Source: Azolla caroliniana
Lineage: Eukaryota; Polypodiophyta
Assembly: GCA_043228905.1 (NCBI GenBank)
Contig: JBHGNT010000013.1
Location: 19,840,001 to 19,904,000 of the forward strand
DNA: 64,000 nt
Direction: 5' to 3'
Shown here: one piece after another, positions 9,081 through 17,821 of the stretch
How the letters are laid out: the number at the start of each line of letters is the position of its first letter
How positions within the stretch are numbered: the stretch's first letter is position 1
Notes under the pieces: generated by a model
Told to the model about the DNA's origin: nothing
Databases searched by the model: none
Seen by the model: the letters and a program-made list of their open reading frames with translations, nothing else
Program-made: the position numbers and the translations under genes

Positions 9081-12000
9081 ATGTCTTCAAAGATAATCGA
9101 GCGCGAGGACTCCAGGTAGGCCTCTGACACTGTGGACATTTTTGTAAATATGTTTCGTTTCTCAAGAACTCGATACGCTGTATCGAGTTCATGTATACAA
9201 TACAAATATTTATACATGAACTCGATACGACGTATTGAGTTCCTGTTTAAAGTGTAGGTTTCAAACAGGAACTCGATCCGCCATATCGAGTTCGTGTTTA
9301 AAACCTACACTTTAAACACGAACTCGATACGCCGTATCGAGTTTGTGTTTAAAACCTACACTATAAATAGGAACTCGATACACCGTAGGTTTTAAACACG
9401 AACTCGATACGGCGTATCGAGTTCGTGTTTAAAACCTACACTTTAAACAGGAACTCGATACGCCGTATCGAGTTCGTGTTTAAAACCTACACTATAAATA
9501 GGAACTCGATACGGCGTATCGAGTTCCTATTTAAAATTCAAACTTTAAACACGAACTCGATACGGCGTATCGAGTTCCTGTTTGAAACCTACACTTTAAA
9601 CACGAACTCGATACGGCGTATCAAGTCCCTGTATATAAGAAGGCTTTGAGAGAGAAAAATCGTGTTTTGGGGGTAACAAATATTTATGGGGTGGAAATGA
9701 TATCAAATTGTCTGGCAAAATCAGTCTTTTTTATGTTGACTTTCCTTACTTTTAAAAAAAAACATGCTCTAATTATAGGTGTTTTAGGACCTACTTTAGC
9801 TTAAAATAGTAGAAAATGATCCACAAATTGCCTTTACGATAGCAAATTCTCCTCAATATAGGTTTAGAATCTATATAAGTCATACCTACTATTTAAGTCA
9901 TATATTTTCTAGGTTGAATAGCCCTGCCTATAATAGATTTTTGAATATGTTACTGCTCCTGGGAACTGTTCTTCATTATAATATACAACCTCAATCTACG
10001 TGACTACCTAACTTATGTTTTTGCATATACTTTCTTAAATAGGTCGTTTGAGAACCTGTCGGACCGACCCGTGAAGAAAATAAAGCTTCGCATACAAGGT
10101 TCTCCAATCGAAGCCCATACCAAGGTAGCTCTTGAGACCATGAAGAGAAGAAAAAAGCTTCTCTTTAACGAAGAGACAAAATCTCAGCCACATAGTGATG
10201 TTAGCCAAAAGAAACTTGTCGCCGCTACTGGAGGCGAAGACCTTCCTGACCGAGATCTAATGGACAAGGAATGGTGTATGCAATATGTCGACTCAAAGAA
10301 AAAAGTCGTATTGTATACAGCAAAGAAGAAGGTTGAGGGGCAGCTTGGAAAGGAAACCCCATTTATGTATGGCCGTATTCTACGATTTGACTACGAAGAT
10401 GCAGATTCGGCCAACATACTGGTAATGATAGAGTGCTCCAAGGGGGTACGTAAAGTGTTCCTTTCAGAAGACCTTTTAGTAAAGGAATCTTGTGGGCCAG
10501 AAGTGTTCAAAAAAGCACTTGATAACTCACAAAACCTTATTGTTACCTTGAGGCCTTATATACAAGGCCATGTAACTCTAAGAGATGAAGTGCCCTCCCC
10601 ATTGAAGGCCACAAAAAAGGTATCCAAAGTCCAGTCAAGACCAGCAAAGAAGAAGACAACGAAAATGTCGGATACGGATTCAACAAGTGAAAATGAAGAG
10701 GAGGATAATAAGGGGACGCCAGGAGCCGAGCTGGCCTCGGGTGTTTTGTCATCCGAGCAGAATAAAATAAGGAGAGAGTTAATGCAACAGAAGCTGGTCA
10801 GGAAAGGGCAAGTATTTAATTTGCCTATAACACACATCCATCGGCCCCCTATTGATGAAAAAACAAGTCGAAGACCACTTGAGATTAGAGAGCCTCACCG
10901 CATGCATGTTCAAAATCTCAAGAAAAAAATGAAAATTAATCCTCATGCCACTGTAGTGCCTTTTATTGTTATGGTAGATCCTGAAGAATGTGAAACCATT
11001 GAAGATTTTGATATTAGAAAGCATGATCAATATAATTATTTTGTCATTGGTGGATCGCATTCAGCAGAGGCACGTCGGCAACTTGTGAGAGAACATCCAA
11101 CCACTTTCTTCTTCAAGTATGCCGAGTGCAAAATTTATGTTGGGCTCACAACCGAAGAGGCTAAGCTGTTGGCATGGGACCATAATAATGATAATGACTA
11201 TAGGCAGAAAATGTCGTCTATTGAGCGTATACGGTTCTTCCACCACGAGTATTTAGATGTGAAACAAAAGTTTGGTGTGAAGTTACATCCAGGCCTTCGA
11301 CGTCAATGTCTGCATGAAGTCGGCATTGTGGTAGATGATAATGTTAGGTCCGATGGTCTTCGAAAGTATGAGTCTTGGTTTCAATTGGCGTTTAGAGATG
11401 GAGAAGTATGGGACCTACAAGATCAAATCTTCTCAATGTGGGAGAATAACGAGGTAAAGGGTCAACGACAAAAGAAATGTAGGGTTGACCCTCAACTAGA
11501 GTTAAAGTCACAAGCCGCCAAGAAAATTGACTTGACAATTGAAGAAGCGGCAGATGACATGAAGCTGTCTCTATGGAGAGCGATGCAAGGTATTAAGGAC
11601 GAGCAGCTTCTTGTGTCGGTTTTGTCAAGGGTTGTGGCGAAAGATTTAAGCCTTGAAGAAATGGTCACTAAGTTCAATAAGTAAGTCTTTCAAATACTGA
11701 AATTGTAGTCTATCTGGTGTAATTCAAAGTTCTAATCTTGATTTCTAATTTTACAGTCATAAGGTGTACATGAAGATCCAAGAAGTTATGATGAAACAAC
11801 TTGGACGTATAACTTGGGAACAAGTGACCGAGGATTATCCTCTAACGTCTTTGTATAAGGCGTTATCAGAGTATTTTATTGCATTCAAGGATTGGGTTAG
11901 TATTCATGTTTTTTCATTACCCTTTCATCATATGTAGAGCTTGTATAATAATACTTGATGTCCTATTGCTTCTATTAGAAACCGTGTCGAGGCAAGAAAC

Positions 12001-13268
12001 AAGGAGAAGTTAAGGATATACACGATTTCCCTACATCCTTCCTTGCACATCTCGAGCGAGCCAGAAAAGAAAAGGATCGTCGCTTAGTCAAGGCGTACGA
12101 AATGGAGGAAGATGGCTCGTTTAAAAAATTTAGCCACAAAAAAGATATTACGAGAGATCTTTACTACAATGTGGTTTGCGGTGATGTCATCGATTTGATC
12201 CAGAAGGTGCCAAAGAAGGAATATACGCTAATGATTGCGGATATTCCTTACGGATTTCGAATGGCTGGGTCATCATACGACGATGAACCGTTTAGGTTTA
12301 AACAATTGGAGAAGATGGTCAAGGATTTCGCTGAGCTAACGACCGCATCCTTGTGGCGAATAGTTGTCTTTCATAGTATGGACCAAGGGTACTCGGTAGC
12401 TCAAGCTTTGAGATCTCGTTGCCATGGCATCGAGAACCTTGCATGGTAAGGATTATTTATAGGTGTCTTTCACTATATTGCAATTCTTAAGGTTGTTGAA
12501 TCTATTCTTAACTCGATGAATTATTTTTTATAGGATCAAGACCAATGTAAATAGAGGGCCAACTTTTCGGTTCGTTAATGCCATTGAATACATAACGGTT
12601 GGCTACTTCGATGAAATTAAGAAACAGAGAATCAAAGAGCATTCTAATGAAGTGGGAGGTTCAAATCTGTTGGTATATCCAGCAGTGACTCGGAAATTGC
12701 GACATGTCACCACGACAGAACGGGGACTTGTCAACCCATACCAAAAACCTCAACGACTTATGATGCGCTTGATCGAGATGTTTTCTGTCGAAGGAGACTG
12801 GATATTAGATCTCTTTTCTGGCACAAGTATTCCTCGAACTAGGGTAACGATCTTGAGATAACCAATCACTTTTTTTTCGTTTGACAACTAAATCTTCTTG
12901 TTACTTACATCACAGGAACTACGTCAGCATGTGCATTGAAGCTGTTTAGAAATACAGTTGCATTGGAGAAGGACGAGGACCAAGTTATATTTATTAATAT
13001 GCGGATTAAGGCTTTGTGGGAGTGCCCAGACCAGGATGAGGAGGTCGGTGCAAAGAACCTCGCCAATACAGAAAGGTTTCAACCTGCTTCGCGAGAGCCT
13101 ATTCCTCCGTTAGCCGGCGAACCGGGGGAGCTAATAGAGCTTGATGATGAGCTTATAGAAGATATTTCGTTGGCTCGACTAACAGGGGAAACCAATGCAC
13201 GTATAGCCGAAGACAGTTCTACACAAGATGATGAAGAAAATGACGTTGATGAATTGATTGCTATGTAA
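9081..13268 (+). CDS. ParB-like domain fused to a beta-class N6-adenine/N4-cytosine DNA methyltransferase (six exons)
   Basis: Exons by GT-AG and frame: 9081-9115, 10043-11680, 11757-11895, 11979-12445, 12534-12826, 12916-13268. These sum to 2925 nt, encoding 974 residues with no internal stop. Residues about 85-190 look beta-rich and are unassigned; 205-240 is Lys/Glu-rich and nuclear-signal-like. A ParB/Srx-like domain spans about 268-432, with GGSHSAEARR at 348-357 in place of the family GxxR motif. The methyltransferase has GDVIDLI (about 672), DIPYGF (692-697, the DPPY position with Ile for the first Pro), NPYQKPQRLM and DLFSGT (852-857). Catalytic motif IV before SAM motif I defines the beta class. 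Such ParB-methyltransferase fusions are known from bacteria and phages; a spliced, intact nuclear version next to transposon genes is unusual. Base specificity and activity are not known. ATG 9081 was chosen because it splices in frame. The exon 5 donor (A/GTATTC) is the weakest junction and gives Arg after DLFSGT. Confidence 0.85.
9166..9628. repeat. Array of ten 25-bp palindromes at 51-bp period inside intron 1 of the ParB-methyltransferase gene
   Basis: Each unit has a 12-bp arm GAACTCGATACG, one central G or C, and the mirror arm CGTATCGAGTTC. Units start at 9166, 9218, 9269, 9320, 9371 (only the left part), 9400, 9451, 9502, 9553 and 9604. Spacing is 52, 51, 51, 51, then 29 where unit 5 is truncated, then 51 four times. 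The 26-bp spacers are related (GTGTTTAAAACCTACAC type) and often self-complementary at their ends, so some palindromes extend to about 43 bp. The spacer at 9243-9268 is inverted relative to the rest. Fifty-one base pairs is about five helical turns, which would place all sites on one face of the DNA. The layout resembles operator, iteron or parS-like arrays. Binding by the ParB-like domain is inference. Confidence 0.92.
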
Positions 13269-14202
13269 TAGACTCTATAAAGAATATGACACTGACGATT
13301 TGTTAAGATTTCACATTATTAATACAAATTTTGGGTTTTACCTAGTGGATTCTATTCTTTATAATCTTCTATATGTTTCAATTTTATTTTTATATACTTG
13401 ATTAGTAGATTTATGACATTGGTTTCACCGCGTGCATAGCTGACTACCAAACTTATGGAGAAACATGAACTAGTTTAAATGGAGGCTGATTTTGGTCCAA
13501 GCTAACCTTAACAGAACATGGCCCTATAATTGTTGCCATGACTGTCCATGTTGTTATTATGGATCTTTGTCTTTTATTGTTAAAACTATTATGTTTCTAT
13601 TCCATTGCTGCTTAGATTGTGTAGTGTGTTGATAATGGTTCCAGTTGCGTTATCGTTCGGAGTTTGATCTTGTGTGAATCACCTAAGCAATAGAGTAGAT
13701 CAATTTTAAATACAGGTATGAAAGCCTAATAGGTTTGTTATTTCCATGACATTATCCTAAAGTTCACTGCCTTACATTGTGCACAATTATATACACATAT
13801 GGTTTGATCCCATATGAACAAACTGAGGAATAGATTAGATCAACTTTAAATACAAGTATTGAATACTTTAATAAGTTAGTTATTCCAATCACTTATCCTA
13901 ATGTGCATTATCCTACATTTTCCACAATTACATACATGCACGTATGGGTCAAAGTATAAATTATATCTCATTTTATTAGTATGGATACAAGTACACCTCA
14001 TATTTTTGTAAAACCTACCTAATTAATATAAGTCTTTAAGTTAGTGTTTCCCTTGTCGCACAATAGTGCCATATTGAGCCATAGTTGAACTTTATTATGC
14101 CTACATTAACTTATCAACATGTCTAAACTTGCATGATTTCTAATGATCTCCACTCGTAGATCTATCATGTATTTTTATATTTGCAAATTCTCATCAAGTT
14201 GA
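13269..14202. other. Gene-free AT-rich region with a 140-bp tandem duplication
   Basis: No coding sequence is supported. A degenerate direct duplication covers 13661-13800 and 13801-13943; both copies contain TTTGATC, then TAGATCAA.TTTAAATACA, later TATCCTAA and CACAATTA.ATACA. It follows the 3' end of the methyltransferase gene and may include its 3' UTR. No function is assigned. Confidence 0.6.
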
Positions 14203-14377
14203 GGAACATGTGATACTAGTGCATCCAATTTTTGTAGAGAGGGTGTATTTGCTTCGTTTTAAGAAGATTCTACAAGTGGAATGCGCAATCCTTCCACTTG
14301 TGAACGCGAACGTGTTATCGCAAAAACAACATTTTTTCAACCAAAATCCAATGCACTGCATCGGATTTTGGTTGAAG
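14203..14377. repeat. Conserved candidate element-end segment with two strong hairpins
   Basis: 14203-14320 resembles 27607-27735, downstream of DUF7869 copy 3. They share ACATGTGATAC, CAATTTTT and GCGCAATCCTTCCACTT, followed by TGAACGCGAAC. Hairpin 1 (about 14271-14300) has perfect 10-bp arms ACAAGTGGAA/TTCCACTTGT. Hairpin 2 (about 14340-14374) has perfect 11-bp arms AACCAAAATCC/GGATTTTGGTT plus inner ATGCA/TGCAT. Recurrence beside two copies of the same gene family suggests the end of a shared mobile element. Which end is not clear. Confidence 0.5.
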
Positions 14378-14825
14378 GTCCTGCCTTTCAGAATTGCTTT
14401 CCAAGTTCGTTGTACAAAATAAAATAAAATTTCTATGTGTTGAGGAAAGGAATCTTTAAGGAATCTTTAGGAATCTTAAAAAATGTAAAGAATATTACTA
14501 ACCTGACGATTTTCTTTCCCGTGTTCATGATTCGTGCCGAAGGTAGTGTTGTCGACGATGTGCTTCTGAGTGCTCGAAAATTGGCCTGTGCTCTGAGCTC
14601 GATGGATTCGTTCACGTGATAATGAAAATGAAATTTCTAACCTCCTTATATAGAAGACTTTAGCTTTCCTTTTAAAATAAAAAATAATTTTTAATTATTT
14701 GTTTTTTAGGAAAATGTCGGAAAATAATATAGTTAATCTAAGTGTTCGGGTAGTTATATAGTTAGGCTTTAGTATTCCTTAATTTTCTCAAAAGAAGGTT
14801 TTAGAATATAGTTAGACTCCCTCAA

Positions 14826-17498
14826 ATGTCTTCTTCTACAAGTAGAACATCTCTTTTTTCTATTGCCCCCTTTTCATTGTCAGACAACTCGTATTTCTCA
14901 ATAGAAGAGTACGACCACAAAAAACATTCGCGGCTTAAACAGAAAAGTGTGGCTCCTAGTACTTTGAATTCTCTGTTTTCAATTGATCCTGTTGATGGCC
15001 CTCTTAATGCAAGCTTACAAGCGGACGATTCTTCGTTGATAGATAACAATAGCATTACTAAACCTCTAGCATTTAAAAGAGTTCCTCGACAAGTTAGTGA
15101 AAAGAGATTTAATTTCTTATGTTCTGATCGTCAACTTCTATGCGACTTGAACAAATCGTGTTGTGCGAATCTCTGTCTATCAACTTATGGAAAGTCAAGG
15201 TTACGTGAAACACGACAAAAATACTTGTCGCTTAATGGGGAAGAGCAAGATACATTTCTTCTTTCGCATATGCAACTTAAATTGGATCACAAAGCAGGGC
15301 CTAATTCAATGCAAGTTGAATATTTCCTTGGACTAAATACCAAGTGTTGTCGAGCAGCTTTTAAAATCACTCATACCATTGGAAATATGCGGCTACAACG
15401 AGTTCAAGAGCGACTTCTGAAGGGCTCCTGGGTACAGTTCGATCAAAATGGTTCTGGATGTAAGGGTCAAATTGGGCAACAGGCAATTAGGTGGATGGAG
15501 GTATATTTTTCAAAACAGTGTGAAGTTATGCCAACGACAGGAAGACTTCATTTGTCAGATAACTTTACTGGAAGGGAAGTTTACCAATTGTACAAGGACG
15601 ACATTTCTTCCGATGTTGAGCCTTACATACAGTACAGGCATTTTAATCGACTATGGAGGTTACAATTTAATAACGTGGTTATCCCACGAAAGGTGCGAAT
15701 GGGAGTCTGCTCAATATGTGTGAGTTTAAAAAGTATGGCCAAGGGTGGAAAATCAGATGTAGAGATCAAGAATTACAAGAACCTGTTAAAAGAACATCGT
15801 GAAAGTCAGGCATTAGAACGTACTAAGGCTATGCATCACCGACAAAAAGCGTTTCAATCTCCCGAAAAGTATATGTGCATGATTATTGATGGCATGGATC
15901 AAAAGAAAACTTGTTTGCCGCATTTTCAAAGACTCCCCAAGGATATTGGAGATGAGTGTCTCGTGCAAATGCATCTAGTGGGTTGTTTGACATATTGTCA
16001 AACTATAAGACCGCAAGTGTTCTTAACTTATCCCAATATCCACAACGACCCTAATCTTACTGTCACTGTCATGCACAGGGTATTGCAATCATGGTCAGGT
16101 ATACTCCCGCCAGTTCTATATGTGCAACTAGACAACACAGCAAGAGAGAATAAGAACTCAACTTTCTTCGGCTATCTAAGCATGCTAGTAGAGAGGGGCA
16201 TATTTAAAAAGATAAAGGTTAACTTCTTGTTGGTTGGTCATACCCATGATCACATAGATCAAATGTTCAGTAGGTTCTCAAAGAAACTTGCTCGCTGTAA
16301 TGCTTTCACACTTCCCACGCTATCCAAATTGATTAGTGAAGCATATACACGAAAGCCTGAAGTACAACACTTGGAAGAAGTATACGACTTTAAACGTTTC
16401 TGCATGGATAGTGACGAGACTAAAGGTAGGGTGCTTGCACCTCTTAATAATATAAGTTTCAACCATGTCTTCCTCATAAAACAAAGAGCGGCCCACCTCA
16501 AGATGACAGTGTTGTTTGCGAAACAATACTCATCTAGTGCACAATGGGAGCCCCAAGAAGGTTGTAGGCTCCTTCTTCATATCCCAGATGAACCTCTACA
16601 TGGTGCACAACAAATGCCATATGATGATCGTAAAAATGTAGCACCAGATAGTACTATTGATGAAGAAAGGGCATATTGGTTGAGATGTCTAGCAGAGAAA
16701 CAAAATAATATTGATCAGACTAAGAAGTATGCCGGTGATGAGGACGTTGAATGGTGGGAGATTTTCTTCACCCATCAACGCACCATTTTAGATAATTACA
16801 TCGCCAGTTTATGGCCAATCCGTATCCCATTCACATGGAACATTGGGATGACATCAACGATATCGCAGACTCATCACCAACAATCGAATAATATGGAGCT
16901 TCATGATTTAGTTCGGCCACTGCAAAGAGATATTTATGTGGGACCAAGAAAGTCACGTACTGTTGAGGCAAGATGGCAAGGTAATTTGCAAGAACTACAA
17001 GTGGGAATGTTGGTTGCAACATTAGCAGGGGACGATACCTTGGGCCATCCATTTTGGATTGCAAAAATTATTGAATTAGTAAGGGATGAAGAAAGTAGTC
17101 AGACAAAGTCAATAGTAGTCCACTGGTATCAGACAAATTCACCTGATGCATTTACAGGAAAGTATTCTTTAGAGATGGTTAAGGATGTCGGATGTTCAAG
17201 CAGAAAGAGAAGAAGAAAGAATATACCGAGCACGGCTACTCTCGCACTAGACCGTGTTGACATACTAGTATATGACTTCTCATTGACAAAATCAGGTCAT
17301 CTAAGACAAGCAACTATCAAGATAATAAAGGAGAAAATCCCAAACATGGTGTCAAACGAAATACAGAGAATAACCAGAAGCAATTCTCATAACCACAAAG
17401 ATGTTGGGTTGAAATTGGATGAGGATAATGCTTTGATTGCCACTGATGATGAGGATGAGACGTCAGAATGCTCTTCTAGTCCATCAGACATGTCTTAA
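14826..17498 (+). CDS. DUF7869-like transposon protein, copy 2 (intact)
   Basis: A single 890-residue exon starts at ATG 14826 and ends TAA 17498. The N-terminus is Ser-rich with SYFSIEEYD, matching the SIEEY repeats of copy 1. A Cys-rich block follows (CSDRQLLCDLNKSCCANLC), then RVQERLL, VMPTTGRLHLSDN, RMGVCSICVSL, IIDGMDQKK (D355), LDNTARENKN (D436) and GHTHDHIDQMFS (471-482). The C-terminus has an SH3/Tudor-like stretch (about 718-780, HPFWIAKII...SIVVHWY) and an acidic tail. Known: these central motifs mark DUF7869. Inferred: D355, D436 and D475/D478 could be RNase H-type metal ligands, making this a candidate transposase or integrase. Only copy 2 is complete in the window. It lies 1.56 kb downstream of the methyltransferase on the same strand. 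Confidence 0.8.
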   Translation: MSSSTSRTSLFSIAPFSLSDNSYFSIEEYDHKKHSRLKQKSVAPSTLNSLFSIDPVDGPLNASLQADDSSLIDNNSITKPLAFKRVPRQVSEKRFNFLCSDRQLLCDLNKSCCANLCLSTYGKSRLRETRQKYLSLNGEEQDTFLLSHMQLKLDHKAGPNSMQVEYFLGLNTKCCRAAFKITHTIGNMRLQRVQERLLKGSWVQFDQNGSGCKGQIGQQAIRWMEVYFSKQCEVMPTTGRLHLSDNFTGREVYQLYKDDISSDVEPYIQYRHFNRLWRLQFNNVVIPRKVRMGVCSICVSLKSMAKGGKSDVEIKNYKNLLKEHRESQALERTKAMHHRQKAFQSPEKYMCMIIDGMDQKKTCLPHFQRLPKDIGDECLVQMHLVGCLTYCQTIRPQVFLTYPNIHNDPNLTVTVMHRVLQSWSGILPPVLYVQLDNTARENKNSTFFGYLSMLVERGIFKKIKVNFLLVGHTHDHIDQMFSRFSKKLARCNAFTLPTLSKLISEAYTRKPEVQHLEEVYDFKRFCMDSDETKGRVLAPLNNISFNHVFLIKQRAAHLKMTVLFAKQYSSSAQWEPQEGCRLLLHIPDEPLHGAQQMPYDDRKNVAPDSTIDEERAYWLRCLAEKQNNIDQTKKYAGDEDVEWWEIFFTHQRTILDNYIASLWPIRIPFTWNIGMTSTISQTHHQQSNNMELHDLVRPLQRDIYVGPRKSRTVEARWQGNLQELQVGMLVATLAGDDTLGHPFWIAKIIELVRDEESSQTKSIVVHWYQTNSPDAFTGKYSLEMVKDVGCSSRKRRRKNIPSTATLALDRVDILVYDFSLTKSGHLRQATIKIIKEKIPNMVSNEIQRITRSNSHNHKDVGLKLDEDNALIATDDEDETSECSSSPSDMS

Positions 17499-17821
17499 CA
17501 TATTGGTTTGGTTCAAGTTGGGGATTGTTTTACTACATGATCGGAAACTTTGTAAATTTGTTTTGGATGTAAATTCACGAATATGTATAATTGTAACTGG
17601 TAGACATGTTGTACATTATTTTGTAATTTTGGTGATGTATTTTTGGAGGCATTTTACTTATGCCTCAAAGTGGTAGTCATGTTGAAATTCAATATATTTT
17701 GCCACCTTTTCTGAAAAGCTTTACGCATGCGTCGTGTCTTTTTGAAAACTGCGTGCTTTTGTGCCCTTTTTCGACGTAGTGTTCTCATAATGCGACATAT
17801 TACCTGTTTCAAATGACCCGG
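17499..17821. other. 3' flank of DUF7869 copy 2, no gene seen
   Basis: AT-rich with no supported ORF. It ends where copia integrase homology starts abruptly at about 17822. The copia element lacks its 5' end, so a truncation or deletion breakpoint lies at or near 17820. Confidence 0.5.

Noticed and set aside
8916-9217. Small ORFs over the AGAGCACAC repeats, both strands
   Set aside because: Low-complexity translations of a short tandem repeat in the predicted 5' UTR.
9166-9628. CRISPR-like array (repeats with regular spacers)
   Set aside because: The spacers are related to each other rather than unique, the locus lies in an intron of a spliced plant gene, and there are no cas genes.
9425-9649. 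ORF across the palindrome array (NRNSIRRIEF repeats)
   Set aside because: The ORF is open only because the 51-bp period is a multiple of three; the region is bounded by good splice sites of an in-frame gene.
10071-10073. GTG start for the ParB-like ORF
   Set aside because: The frame is open upstream to the AG acceptor at 10042 and joins in frame to an exon with an ATG at 9081.
14210-14619. Two 60-70 residue ORFs before DUF7869 copy 2
   Set aside because: They overlap the hairpins and have no motif; both strands are equally open.
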